From Candidatus Omnitrophica bacterium UBA6233 (GTDB taxonomy: Bacteria; Omnitrophota; Gorgyraeia; Gygaellales; Profunditerraquicolaceae): 64,000 nt of DNA. The DNA is taken from assembly GCA_002440965.1 (NCBI GenBank), contig DJWJ01000031.1, positions 10,571-74,570 of the forward strand. Reading direction: 5' to 3'. Of this stretch, positions 43,864-53,757 are shown piece after piece. The notes below the pieces were generated by a model. It saw only the letters and a list, made by a program, of their open reading frames with translations, had not been told where the DNA came from and made no database searches. Within the stretch, counting starts at the first letter, position 1. Each line of letters starts with the position of its first letter. The position numbers were made by a program, and so were the translations under genes.

Positions 43864-45157
43864 GAAAAAGGTTATTATTTTAGGCGCAGGGCTTACCGGA
43901 TTAAGCGCTGCCTGGCATCTTCAAAAGAGGAGTATACCTTACATAATTTTTGAAAAAGAAAGGTCTATCGGGGGGCTTTGCCGTTCTAAAAAAATAGACG
44001 GCTTTACTTTTGATTGTGATGGGCATATGTTGCATTTTAGGCATCGTTATGTTTTTAATCTGGTAAAAAGCCTCTTAGGCGATAATCTGGTGAAGCATGA
44101 GAGAAACGCTTGGATTCATTTTTATGATAGGCTAATCCGTTATCCTTTTCAGGCTAATCTTTTTGGCTTGCCATCCCGTATCGCCCGAGAGTGCCTTACG
44201 GGTTATCTTAAAGTTCATAAGAACAAGCTTTATGAGTATGCTAACTTTGAGGATTGGATAAAGTTTACTTTCGGTTACGGAATAGCCAAACACTTTATGA
44301 TTCCTTATAATTCCAAGTTTTGGACTCTTCCCTTAAAAGAATTGACCTGCGATTGGCTTGCCGGTTTTATTCCTATCCCTACCAGAGAACAGGTTGTGCT
44401 TGGCGCGAAAAGAGATGTTCCAAAGCAATTTGGTTATAATGCGAGTTTTTGGTACCCAAGGTCTGGAGGGATCAACGAATTACCCAAGGTTTTGGCTTGT
44501 GGATTAAAAGATGTTCGGATTGGATGCCGCGCCAAGCGGATAGACTTAAAGAAAAAAGAAATAAGTTTAAGCTCTGGAGGTAAGGAAACGTTTGATTGCT
44601 TGATTTCTACTATTCCTTTACCTGAGGTTTGGCATATTGCGCCGGATCTTCCCGCTAGTGTCGCAGTGTCATTTAAGAAGTTAAAATGGAATTCCATTTT
44701 TAATTTTAATATCGGTTTGAACCATTGCGGAAACCACAACAGGCACTGGATTTACTTTCCCGATAATAAGCTGTGTTTTTTCAGGGTAGGTTTCATTAAT
44801 AATATTTCATCTTCTCTTGTCCCGCGCGGTAAAAGTTCGATGTATATAGAAGTGGCTTACTCCCGGGAAAGACCGTTAGATAAGAGAAAGATAATAACGA
44901 ACATTATCAGGGATTTAAAAAGCGTTAACCTGATTTCCTGTCCGGATGAGGTATGCCTTCAGGACATTAACGATATAGAATACGGTTATCCGATTTATGA
45001 TTTATTTTATAAGCATTCTAGAGACAATGCTGTTGGATTCCTCAGAGAAAACGGCGTAATTTCTTGCGGCCGTTACGGGTCTTGGAGATATATGTCTATG
45101 GAAGATGCGATACAGGATGGAAGGAGGGCAGCAGATGAAGTTGGCAAGCTTTTTTAA
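43856..45157 (+). CDS. FAD-dependent UDP-galactopyranose-mutase/protoporphyrinogen-oxidase-like protein
   Basis: The 433-aa protein has an N-terminal FAD dinucleotide-binding motif 'ILGAGLTGLSAAWHL', then 'FEKERSIGGLCRS' and 'DGHMLHFRH'. The 'PYNSKFWTLPLKEL' region and the C-terminal 'GVISCGRYGSWRYMSMEDA' block resemble the UGM-like amine-oxidase proteins that occur in surface-glycan loci. Exact reaction unknown: a mutase (furanose-forming) or a sugar oxidoreductase. It overlaps both neighbours. Confidence 0.75.
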   Translation: MAKKKVIILGAGLTGLSAAWHLQKRSIPYIIFEKERSIGGLCRSKKIDGFTFDCDGHMLHFRHRYVFNLVKSLLGDNLVKHERNAWIHFYDRLIRYPFQANLFGLPSRIARECLTGYLKVHKNKLYEYANFEDWIKFTFGYGIAKHFMIPYNSKFWTLPLKELTCDWLAGFIPIPTREQVVLGAKRDVPKQFGYNASFWYPRSGGINELPKVLACGLKDVRIGCRAKRIDLKKKEISLSSGGKETFDCLISTIPLPEVWHIAPDLPASVAVSFKKLKWNSIFNFNIGLNHCGNHNRHWIYFPDNKLCFFRVGFINNISSSLVPRGKSSMYIEVAYSRERPLDKRKIITNIIRDLKSVNLISCPDEVCLQDINDIEYGYPIYDLFYKHSRDNAVGFLRENGVISCGRYGSWRYMSMEDAIQDGRRAADEVGKLF

Positions 45158-45929
45158 AGAAAGAATCCGGAAACTTTTTTTATGCCGTCGTGTATTTATT
45201 GATATGGCTTTGCGCCAGTTTAAAGAAAAATATGCAGGTTCCAAACTCGGTTTATGGTGGGCGGTAGTTACGCCTTTACTTTTTGCCGTGAGTATCAATT
45301 TTGTCTTTATCTCGGTTTTTAATATACAAATGCCCAACTATACTTTATTTGTTCTATCTGGAATGATCCCTTGGTTCTTTTTTACGAATTCTCTCTCGGA
45401 GGCCGCAGGTTCATTTTTATCTAACTCCTCAATCTTGAGGCAGACTCTTGTTCCTCGAGAGTTCATTCCAATGGCTTCGGTTATGGCAAGCCTTCTGAAT
45501 TTCGCAATGGGTTTAATCTTTTTGTTACCCTTTTTTATAATCGCCAATATAAAAGTTTTAACGATCATGCCCTTATTATCGGTGGTTATATTATTTCACT
45601 TTATTTTTATTGCAGGTTTCGCGCTATTGTTATCCGTCCTCAACGTTTTTATGAGGGATTTACCGCATATCTTGTCGACTTTATTCATGGTTTGGTTTTG
45701 GATTACTCCGGTGTTCTATTCAATAGATATGGCACCTGCTTCTTTTTTATGGGTATGTTTCATAAATCCAATGACCCATTTTGTAGTGATATATCGGGAA
45801 ATATTGTTTCAAGCCAAGTTTCCTCCCCTCGGTAATTTCTTTATTCTAGGTTTACTGTCCTTGGGATTTTTCTTGATAAGTTACCTTATTTTTATATTAA
45901 AAGAACCCGAGTTATTAAAAAGAATATGA
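45135..45929 (+). CDS. wzm: ABC-2-type polysaccharide export permease (Wzm-like)
   Basis: ATG 45135 follows GGAAGGAGGG; an earlier in-frame start (45105) lies deep in the upstream gene. The 264-aa protein has an amphipathic N-terminus ('DMALRQFKEKYAGSKLGLWWAVV') split here by a turn, and six TM helices, as in Wzm/TagG/KpsM. With the ATPase that overlaps it by 4 bases it would export a lipid-linked glycan across the inner membrane. Confidence 0.9.
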   Translation: MKLASFFKERIRKLFLCRRVFIDMALRQFKEKYAGSKLGLWWAVVTPLLFAVSINFVFISVFNIQMPNYTLFVLSGMIPWFFFTNSLSEAAGSFLSNSSILRQTLVPREFIPMASVMASLLNFAMGLIFLLPFFIIANIKVLTIMPLLSVVILFHFIFIAGFALLLSVLNVFMRDLPHILSTLFMVWFWITPVFYSIDMAPASFLWVCFINPMTHFVVIYREILFQAKFPPLGNFFILGLLSLGFFLISYLIFILKEPELLKRI

Positions 45930-48688
45930 AAAGAGTCGAAATCAAAGGAGCTTGGGAAAAATATCTCATAAAATTTATTAATCAAGGCAAGGTTTCTTGG
46001 GAAGAAATCTGGGCTCTAGAGGATATAAATCTTGAAATTGATAAAGGACAAACCGTATGTTTAATTGGACAGAATGGGTCTGGGAAAACTACTCTTTTGA
46101 GGTTGATTGCCGGAATGCTCCTTCCGGATAAAGGTGAAGTTAATGTTGATGGCAGGGTTTCTGCTTTGATGGAACTTGGTGCGGGGTTCAATCCGGAATT
46201 TACGGGTAGAGAGAATATTTCGCTTAACGCCAGGATGTATGGATTAAGCGATGAAGCCCTGGCAGGCTCTTTGACTAAGATTATAGATTTTGCCGATTTG
46301 GGTAAATTTATCGATGCTCCAATAAAATATTATTCTCAAGGTATGTTCATGCGCTTAGCCTTTAGTTTGGCAATATTCGTTGAGCCGGACATACTTTTGA
46401 TTGACGAAGTTTTATCCGTGGGTGACGAAGAGGCAAGGCAAAAATGTATCAAGATGATCTTTGACCTGAAGAATGCGGGTAAAACAATAGTTTTAGTGAC
46501 TCACGATTTAGATATGGCGGTTAAATTGTGCGATCGCGCCATTCTTATAGAAAAAGGAAAGATCATAAAGGACGGATTACCCAAGAAAATAATACCTTAT
46601 TATTTTGAGACTATCGGGGATAAATCTGGAGTTGCTGTTCTTGGTTACGATAAGTATAGAATCGTGTTTAATAATGGAAAACTTAGTATTTCCTACGAAG
46701 ATAATCTTCTTAGCAGGGGTTTCGGAGGCTCGCTTTCTTTTTTCTCTCCCTGTATTAATAGATGGTTATCATCTTCAGATTTGTCTTGGAAGATCAATAG
46801 ATTATCTGAAAATAAAATTATTGCTGAGGGTAGTTCTGGAAGCCAGGCATTGTCTCAGATATGGACAGTTGAGCTGCTTGAAAACCAGCTTAAATGGGAC
46901 ATGGAACTTAAAGAAAGCTTGGCCGTTGATCCCCATATGGATTTATTTTTAAGCCCGGATTATAAGAAGCTTTTTACCGCAGACAAAGATATGGATATAC
47001 CCGATTTTTCGAATAAGTCAGATTGGCAGGAGTTGTATGCTTCTCGTGATTTTCTGGGTTTTTCTGCTCCGGATAAAAGCGCGAGTCTGCCTTTATTATT
47101 GTTTAAAGCAAATGATCGGAGTGTTCCATTTAGGGCTTTTAACACAGGTTATATCCAGGAAGCGCGGGTAATGCAGGCGCATCTTGGCGATGACCGCATT
47201 TTTTCGTTCAGTATAAGATTTTTTCCTTCTCGGAAAGACTTTGAAGATCTTATCTGGATTCTAAAGGAGGAATTGCGCCAGAAGCGCGAAGCGGAAGAAC
47301 AGGAAAAAGCGAGGGCGCAGAAAGCGAAAGATGAAGAACGGATTTTGGCGCAAACTCTTCAAGCCGGAAATTTCCGTGTTTTTGCGGATGTTGATAGTAG
47401 GAAAGTAAAGATTTATTTTAGAGAAAGAGAAGTCAGCAGCGGAAAAGGAATTTATTCGGATATATGTATGGCCGAAAGCGGCGTTTGGATAAACCCGGAT
47501 TTTGCGCAGTGGCAAGTAAGAAGAACCTGCCCGGAGGAATTGAGCTTGATTTTTGTTTTCCCGGAACTATTTTTTCGTCAGATTTGGGTATTCAGGGCGG
47601 TTGATAATAGGATAATTCTTAAGGTATCGTTGGAGACCGACAAGCAGTTTTCAATAATTTCTCAATATTTAAGATTTGAGGTCAGCGATAAATTTAAGGA
47701 ATGGAAAACAATTTATGAAAAAGGTGATGTTGCGGCCAAACAATATTATAACAATATCGCGCCAATAAGAATCAAAGATAATAAAGTTACAGAGATAATC
47801 TTGGGGGCTGGATCCGGTAATGAAATTGCGCCTCTGGGTATTCGTTCTTATTCAGGGTATGGCACAAAAACATTAAGTGTTTTTAAAAAGAAAGAATCAA
47901 ATGGTGAGTCTATTTGCGTTAATTATTCGGCTATTATTCCGAGGAATGCGCAGTTGATTTCTCCCGGCAGAGTAGATTTATTTGAGGGGGAGATAGTTTT
48001 TAGTGGCGGTATCAGTTTAAGTGAACCCATAAAGAAAACCGGTATTCTGAAAAGGAATAATCTTGGATTTATTTTTGATTCCGGCAGAGGAAAGATTTTT
48101 TTTGATGGCAGAGAATTGACCAAAGATTTGGGAGTATATACTTCTTTGCGTTCAAACGGAATTTGGTATGATTCGTTTCAGGGGGTTTGGGACTTTGAAT
48201 GTTTGGATGATTTTAGGATGATAGCCAGAGGAGACTGGCAATGTATTCCTGTTTCGCAAACCTGGATCATAGAATTTCTGAAGGAAGGCTGTATATATTG
48301 GAAAGTGGTAATGGATGTTTATGAGGTCGTTGATTTGGAAATCCAACAAGCGAGCGTTATGCTTTCGCCGGAATACAAAATTTGGGAGGTTTCGGGTATA
48401 CCCAAAGGATATTTTTCGCAAGGCTATACTAATGATTATGATATTTTGCCTTTTAGATTTTGGAATGGAAAATCGGGAGAAACCGGGCTCTGTGCTTCGG
48501 GAGATAAAATACCCGGTGTATGTTTTAAGAATATTCGGGATGAGGCATTTTGTAATGCCATTGTGGAGAATACCGATTCAATTTACCGTGGGAGGCTGCT
48601 TCAATATCAAAAGGAAAACTTGCATAAACTTTTACCGGGTAAATACGACTATTTTGAAGGGGTAATAAAGATTGAATCTACGGGATAA
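45926..48688 (+). CDS. wzt: Wzt-like ABC ATPase with three extra beta-rich modules
   Basis: Residues 1-235 are a normal polysaccharide-export ATPase: Walker A 'GQNGSGKT' (48-55), signature 'YSQGM' (137-140), Walker B 'ILLIDE' (156-161) and H-loop 'VTHD' (His193). The C-terminus is about 690 aa instead of the usual 100-200. It holds three repeats, at about 240-432, 480-695 and 710-918, each with a central 'SQIW', 'RQIW' or 'SQTW' strand; a charged coiled-coil linker (438-476) follows the first. In classical Wzt the C-terminal domain binds the modified end of the glycan, so these modules are probably glycan-recognition domains. A fourth copy is in the next gene. Confidence 0.9.
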   Translation: MKRVEIKGAWEKYLIKFINQGKVSWEEIWALEDINLEIDKGQTVCLIGQNGSGKTTLLRLIAGMLLPDKGEVNVDGRVSALMELGAGFNPEFTGRENISLNARMYGLSDEALAGSLTKIIDFADLGKFIDAPIKYYSQGMFMRLAFSLAIFVEPDILLIDEVLSVGDEEARQKCIKMIFDLKNAGKTIVLVTHDLDMAVKLCDRAILIEKGKIIKDGLPKKIIPYYFETIGDKSGVAVLGYDKYRIVFNNGKLSISYEDNLLSRGFGGSLSFFSPCINRWLSSSDLSWKINRLSENKIIAEGSSGSQALSQIWTVELLENQLKWDMELKESLAVDPHMDLFLSPDYKKLFTADKDMDIPDFSNKSDWQELYASRDFLGFSAPDKSASLPLLLFKANDRSVPFRAFNTGYIQEARVMQAHLGDDRIFSFSIRFFPSRKDFEDLIWILKEELRQKREAEEQEKARAQKAKDEERILAQTLQAGNFRVFADVDSRKVKIYFREREVSSGKGIYSDICMAESGVWINPDFAQWQVRRTCPEELSLIFVFPELFFRQIWVFRAVDNRIILKVSLETDKQFSIISQYLRFEVSDKFKEWKTIYEKGDVAAKQYYNNIAPIRIKDNKVTEIILGAGSGNEIAPLGIRSYSGYGTKTLSVFKKKESNGESICVNYSAIIPRNAQLISPGRVDLFEGEIVFSGGISLSEPIKKTGILKRNNLGFIFDSGRGKIFFDGRELTKDLGVYTSLRSNGIWYDSFQGVWDFECLDDFRMIARGDWQCIPVSQTWIIEFLKEGCIYWKVVMDVYEVVDLEIQQASVMLSPEYKIWEVSGIPKGYFSQGYTNDYDILPFRFWNGKSGETGLCASGDKIPGVCFKNIRDEAFCNAIVENTDSIYRGRLLQYQKENLHKLLPGKYDYFEGVIKIESTG

Positions 48689-51600
48689 CTATTATAAATT
48701 CAAAAGACATTTGGAGTCTAAAGGAGGATTCTACGCTTTATGCAGAGGCCTAAAATATATTTTATATTTATTTAGGCATAGCGGAGCTTTGTTTCGCAGC
48801 CGAAATATTATCGAAAAAGGTAAGCTTAAGTTGGTATTTAACGGTCACGGAATTTCAATTTTCTGGGATAATATTGAAATTACCAAAAATGCCGGGTTAA
48901 ATTGCGGCATAAAGATATCGGAAGCATGGACTGATTCCACGAAGGCAAAGTGGAAGGTTCTGGAGAGTGGGCCGGATTTGCTTAAGTTCTCAGTTTGTTT
49001 CAAAAAATTGCCCCTAAGACAAATCTGGACATTAGGAGTAGATAGCCAGGAAATTTTCCTTTGGCATATAGATCTAGAAGTAAAATCTTCCATATTAATA
49101 GATGAACTGCGTTTTATAAATCAAGTTCGGCCAGTTTATAAGGCTTGGTTATCGGATTATCTACAAAATTATTTTCCCCGTTTAGACAATTGCTGGCATG
49201 ATTTGAACGGTAATGAAGATGGATCGGTTTGTCTTGTAGGTTTAAGACATCCGAGGCAGGCAGATATACCTCGTTGTTTGGTTTTGGAAACGCAGGATGG
49301 TGTTTTGCCGGCTTTGATTCAGAATACCCCAAAACAACACGGCACTAATTTAATAGGTTTTAAGTTAATCAGGAAAGGCGTGGAAAGAAATTATTATCCG
49401 GGGATGCACAGTATTTTTTCCTGCCGGATAAATATTTTTATTGAGGATGAACCTTTGGATATAAAGATTGAGCATTTGCGTAGAAGTATTTTCGATAAAT
49501 CTTTGGCTGCTAAGGCCGTAGAAGATAAAACTAGAAAAAAGCCGAGTGTTTCATTGGTTAATTTGCCTTGGAAGAGGGGAGGGAAATGGGGGGTGCGTGC
49601 CGGTTCGCGCTGGCCGCATATACTTGACGATAGCGAGACAAATTATTTGCCGTTTCCGTTCTTTCTGGCTTACGCTGCGGCATTGCTGCAGAAAAATTAT
49701 TTTTCGGTCAGCCTTATTGACGCTATTGCAGAGCAGCTTGATGAAGAAGTTTTTTTGAAGAAAATTACCGGATTGAACATTGATTTTCTGGTTGCGGAAA
49801 CATCCACCCCGTCTTTTTATAATGATTTGGCTATTTTAAAGAAAATTCATTCTTCTTTGGGTATTCCGATAATACTTTGCGGACCGCACTTTGAGATTTA
49901 CCAAACTCAGATTTTGAAAGATAACGATTTTATAGCTTATACGCTATTTGGAGAATATGAATTTACTCTACTTGAGCTTTTGGTTAGTTTGGCAGAGAAG
50001 AAAGATTTATCCGGGGTGAAGGGTTTAATTTGGAGAGCAGGGAGTGACGTTATCAAAAATCCGGCGCGGGAGGCTTGTGATATAAATCTTTTGCCTTGGC
50101 CTCTTCGGGACGCCTTGCCTATGGGAAAATACATGGATTTGCCTGGAGGATTGCCTATTCCTTCGGTTCAGATGCTGTCTTCCCGAGGGTGCCCTTTTAG
50201 GTGCACGTTTTGTCTTTGGCCGCAGGTATTTTATTCCGGGCGCGATTACCGGCCGAGGGATGTTGGGGACGTAGTAAATGAAATGGAGTATTTGGTAAAG
50301 GTTAAAGGATTCAAATCTATATATTTTGATGACGATACATTCAATATTGGCAAAGAAAGGATTCTCGAATTTTGCAAACAGGTTAGAGGCAAAGGATTGC
50401 AAAACATACCTTGGGCGGTAATGGCAAGAGCTGATTTAATGGACAAGGGAATCCTTTCCGAAATGAAATCCGCCGGCCTTTGGGCGGTGAAATATGGAGT
50501 TGAATCCGAAAATCAATTATCAGTTGATGATTGCGAAAAGAGACTGGACTTAAGAAAAGTTACTGAAATTGTCGGAATCACCAAATCCCTCGGGATAAAA
50601 ACCCATCTTACGTTCTGCTTTGGTTTTCCTGGGGAGACGGATAAAAGTATTCGGAAAACCATAGATTATTCATTGAAACTCGACTCCGATTCCGCCCAAT
50701 TTTCCATTCTTACTCCGTTTCCCGGAACGGAATTGTTTGAGCGGTTAGACAATGAGAATAGGATACTTACGAAGGACTGGTCAAAATATGATGGCCATCA
50801 CAGTTGTGTTTTTCAGCCAGATATTTTGACCGTGGATGATTTGGAAAAGGCAAAAGAGAAGGCTTGTGTTATTTGGGCTCAGAGTAAGCTGGGCAAGAGG
50901 CATCTTGGTTATGATTTTGGTTTATTGTTGCAATACCAAAGAATCGGCGGGTTGGCATATGCTTTAAAAAGGGCATTTCATTATTGCTCCGGGAGGGTTA
51001 CCGGAGCAATGCGGAATTCCTATGAACGGATGTTTGGTTTTGCCAAGGGGGCGGGATTTCTTACGGCAAAATTTTTAAAATACATTATCGATGGTGATGC
51101 CCGGCGTCACTACCTGCAGCTTCAAGGGGTTCATAGCGGTGAATACGCCTTTGTCGGCCCCAATCACGTGCAGGTCGATTTGACTAACAATTGCAACAAT
51201 AATTGTCTGGCTTGCTGGTGTAATTCTCCGCTTTTAGAGGAGAAAGCTTTGGGTTTGGAAGCTAAGGAGCAAGAACTTCCATTGAATTTGGTTAAAAGGC
51301 TGCTTGATGAATTAGCTTCTATGAGGACAAAGGAAATTTATTTTTCCGGAGGAGGGGAGCCTTTTGTCCATCCTGACATTATGGAGATTCTTGAGTATGC
51401 AAAACATAAAAAATTCATCTGTTATGTGAATACGAATTTCACCTTGTTTGATAGGAATAAGATTGATAGCTTAGTTAGAATGAGGATGGATCATTTAACG
51501 GTAAGCACTTGGGCAGCTACTCCTAATACATATTCCATAACCCATCCCAATAAGGATAAATCCGTTTTTTGCGACATCATTGACAATCTCAAGTATTTGA

Positions 51601-52310
51601 ATTCCATAAAGAGGGGCAAACCGGGCGTAAAATTATATAATGTCATTTTTAACAAGAATTTTTTTGAATTGGAAGATATGATTGAGATAGCATCCCGGAC
51701 AGGTTCCGAATTTGTCGAATTTACTTTAATCGACACGATACCGGGTAAAACCGAGGAATTACTTTTAGATTCACGCCAGATCGCAGAATTGCGTAATTTA
51801 GCGGAAAAGATTTCGTGTAAACTAGACAATGCGGGTTGTTATAAAGGAGTGAAGGTTTTGAATTTCAAATCATTCTTAAGGCGTATTGCCAGCGATTCCG
51901 ACCTAAAAAAAGCGACATATGACCGCAACATTATCGATAAAATTCCCTGTTATGCCGGGTGGATTTTTAGCCGTATTATGCCTAACGGTGATGTTAACGC
52001 ATGTCTTAAGGCGCATAGGATTCCCATGGGTAATCTATATAAAGCAAGTTTCAGGGAGATTTGGAATGGCGACAAACAAAGGTATTTCCGGAAAAAAACA
52101 TTGGTTTACGAAAAAAACGATTGTTTCTTCAAGTCTATCGGAAATGATCCGGAAGTTCAAGAGGCAGGATGCTATAAGAGTTGTGATGATATAGAGAGAA
52201 ATACTTCATTTCATCGAAAAGTCAGCAGCCTTAATTTATTTGAGAAGAATTTTGTCGGTATTTTCTCAAAGCTTAAAAGGGTGAAGATTCGAAATGGAAA
52301 AAAAATCTAG
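48672..52310 (+). CDS. 1212-aa fusion: beta-rich module, B12-type radical SAM, SPASM radical SAM
   Basis: Residues about 48-258 are a copy of the module seen in the Wzt-like protein ('RQIWTLGVDSQEIFLWHIDL'). Residues about 290-480 are a B12-binding-like domain. The first radical SAM domain has C507, C511, C514 ('CPFRCTFC') and 'FGFPGET'; the second has C841, C845, C848 ('CNNNCLAC'), 'SGGGEPFVHPD' and a SPASM-like tail ('IPCYAG', 'NACLKAH', 'GNLYKASFREIWNG', late Cys). The gene overlaps the ATPase by 17 bases and the next radical SAM gene by 17. Two complete radical SAM domains in one chain with a glycan-type module suggests sequential radical modifications of the exported glycan. The start context is plausible but not strong. 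Confidence 0.9.
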   Translation: MNLRDNYYKFKRHLESKGGFYALCRGLKYILYLFRHSGALFRSRNIIEKGKLKLVFNGHGISIFWDNIEITKNAGLNCGIKISEAWTDSTKAKWKVLESGPDLLKFSVCFKKLPLRQIWTLGVDSQEIFLWHIDLEVKSSILIDELRFINQVRPVYKAWLSDYLQNYFPRLDNCWHDLNGNEDGSVCLVGLRHPRQADIPRCLVLETQDGVLPALIQNTPKQHGTNLIGFKLIRKGVERNYYPGMHSIFSCRINIFIEDEPLDIKIEHLRRSIFDKSLAAKAVEDKTRKKPSVSLVNLPWKRGGKWGVRAGSRWPHILDDSETNYLPFPFFLAYAAALLQKNYFSVSLIDAIAEQLDEEVFLKKITGLNIDFLVAETSTPSFYNDLAILKKIHSSLGIPIILCGPHFEIYQTQILKDNDFIAYTLFGEYEFTLLELLVSLAEKKDLSGVKGLIWRAGSDVIKNPAREACDINLLPWPLRDALPMGKYMDLPGGLPIPSVQMLSSRGCPFRCTFCLWPQVFYSGRDYRPRDVGDVVNEMEYLVKVKGFKSIYFDDDTFNIGKERILEFCKQVRGKGLQNIPWAVMARADLMDKGILSEMKSAGLWAVKYGVESENQLSVDDCEKRLDLRKVTEIVGITKSLGIKTHLTFCFGFPGETDKSIRKTIDYSLKLDSDSAQFSILTPFPGTELFERLDNENRILTKDWSKYDGHHSCVFQPDILTVDDLEKAKEKACVIWAQSKLGKRHLGYDFGLLLQYQRIGGLAYALKRAFHYCSGRVTGAMRNSYERMFGFAKGAGFLTAKFLKYIIDGDARRHYLQLQGVHSGEYAFVGPNHVQVDLTNNCNNNCLACWCNSPLLEEKALGLEAKEQELPLNLVKRLLDELASMRTKEIYFSGGGEPFVHPDIMEILEYAKHKKFICYVNTNFTLFDRNKIDSLVRMRMDHLTVSTWAATPNTYSITHPNKDKSVFCDIIDNLKYLNSIKRGKPGVKLYNVIFNKNFFELEDMIEIASRTGSEFVEFTLIDTIPGKTEELLLDSRQIAELRNLAEKISCKLDNAGCYKGVKVLNFKSFLRRIASDSDLKKATYDRNIIDKIPCYAGWIFSRIMPNGDVNACLKAHRIPMGNLYKASFREIWNGDKQRYFRKKTLVYEKNDCFFKSIGNDPEVQEAGCYKSCDDIERNTSFHRKVSSLNLFEKNFVGIFSKLKRVKIRNGKKI

Positions 52311-53757
52311 CTGTAATCCAATCGTTTCGGGGGCAGATATCCTTTTGGTGATACCCCCTCCTTTTTTTACTAGAATGCCGCATATAGGAGTGGCATATTT
52401 GTCGAGTTTTCTCAAGGCCAAAGGGTTTAAAGTCTCTGTTTATGATTTAAGCCTGAAGCTATATAATTGCGCGACAGACGAACTGAAGGAATTCTGGCAG
52501 ATCGATCTTCTTAATAAGTTATTTGTTACGGAAGCAGCCGATTCTGTTTATAAGAATTTTGAGCAGCAAATAACCAGATTTGTGGAGGATGTGTTAGCTA
52601 CCGATATTAAAGTAATAGGTTTTTCCGTGAATATTATAAGTATATTTTTGGCTAATCGCATAGCGATGGAAATCAAGAGGAGAGACCCGGGTAGGTTCAT
52701 TATTTTTGGCGGACCAGGAACATATTTCAAGCATCCGCGTGAATTAACCGAATCCGGATTTGTCGACTTGTATATAATAGGGGAAGGCGAATTGACTCTT
52801 AGTAACATTTTAATTTCTTATTATTCGGGAAAAAATATAGAAACAGCTCCAGGGATATTGTCGGGGAATGATCTAGGCAGGTGCCAGGCCATCCCCGGGC
52901 AGACTATACATAACCTAGATACAATACCTCCGCCGACATTTTCAGAGTTCAATCTTGGTGACTACAATCAGGGTAACGAATATAAACCGTTGCCTTTGCT
53001 TTTAAACCGTGGTTGTATTAATAGGTGTTCATATTGTATTGATTGTATAATGTGGCCGAAATACAGATCCAGATCCCCAAAACATATTATGGCCGAGATT
53101 GATTATCATATTAACAAAAACAATACCAAAGCTTTCGAGATTCTTGATTTGACTTGTAATGGTAATCTTGGACAGCTTTCAAAAACATGCGGTTTAATTA
53201 TCGACTCAGGTTATAAGTTTGATTGGGTCAGTTATGCAGTCATCCGCAGGAATATGGATTTTGCGCTTTTGAGAAAAATGAAACAGGCCGGTTGCAATAC
53301 TTTGATATATGGCGTGGAAAATGGTTCGGATAGAATTTTAAAGAAGATGGGGAAAAGATATACGGCAAAAGAGGCTTCTGGGGTAATCCGGACTACACAT
53401 AAAGCCGGGATCCGGGTGAATATAAATATCATCGTGGGGTTCCCGGGAGAAACGGAGAAAGATTTTGAAGATACAATTGATTTTATCCGCGAGAACAAAG
53501 ATTATATCAATGAGGTTACAAATGTATCAGGCTGCACATTATTCCCTGAAGCAGAGATTGGGATAAACAGTAGGAAATACGGTATAGTCTGGGATGAGCA
53601 TAGCGAGCCGATGCTGTATGAGGATTCAAATGGACTAAACCGGTCCGGAAGAATTGAGCGTGTGGCTAGAATGGTAGAGGCAATCAGCGAATTAAACCTG
53701 TCCAAGTCTATAATTAACAAGCCGGCTCTCGCCCCAATCATGAGAGAAGCTAGATGA
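52294..53757 (+). CDS. B12-binding-domain radical SAM protein
   Basis: The 487-aa protein has a Rossmann-like B12-binding region ('ILLVIPPPF', 'FGGPGTYF', 'LYIIGEGEL') and a radical SAM domain with C241, C245 and C248 ('CINRCSYC'), then 'YGVENGSDRILKKMGK' and 'VGFPGET'. It belongs to the same broad group as 15567 and the middle of 48672. It overlaps the fusion gene's end and is coupled by ATGA to a tiny membrane ORF. Confidence 0.88.
   Translation: MEKKSSCNPIVSGADILLVIPPPFFTRMPHIGVAYLSSFLKAKGFKVSVYDLSLKLYNCATDELKEFWQIDLLNKLFVTEAADSVYKNFEQQITRFVEDVLATDIKVIGFSVNIISIFLANRIAMEIKRRDPGRFIIFGGPGTYFKHPRELTESGFVDLYIIGEGELTLSNILISYYSGKNIETAPGILSGNDLGRCQAIPGQTIHNLDTIPPPTFSEFNLGDYNQGNEYKPLPLLLNRGCINRCSYCIDCIMWPKYRSRSPKHIMAEIDYHINKNNTKAFEILDLTCNGNLGQLSKTCGLIIDSGYKFDWVSYAVIRRNMDFALLRKMKQAGCNTLIYGVENGSDRILKKMGKRYTAKEASGVIRTTHKAGIRVNINIIVGFPGETEKDFEDTIDFIRENKDYINEVTNVSGCTLFPEAEIGINSRKYGIVWDEHSEPMLYEDSNGLNRSGRIERVARMVEAISELNLSKSIINKPALAPIMREAR

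Noticed and set aside
48315..48665. Plus-strand frame of 116 codons in the end of the Wzt-like gene
   Set aside because: Out-of-frame shadow of the third beta-rich module; the parent frame is conserved with the other modules.
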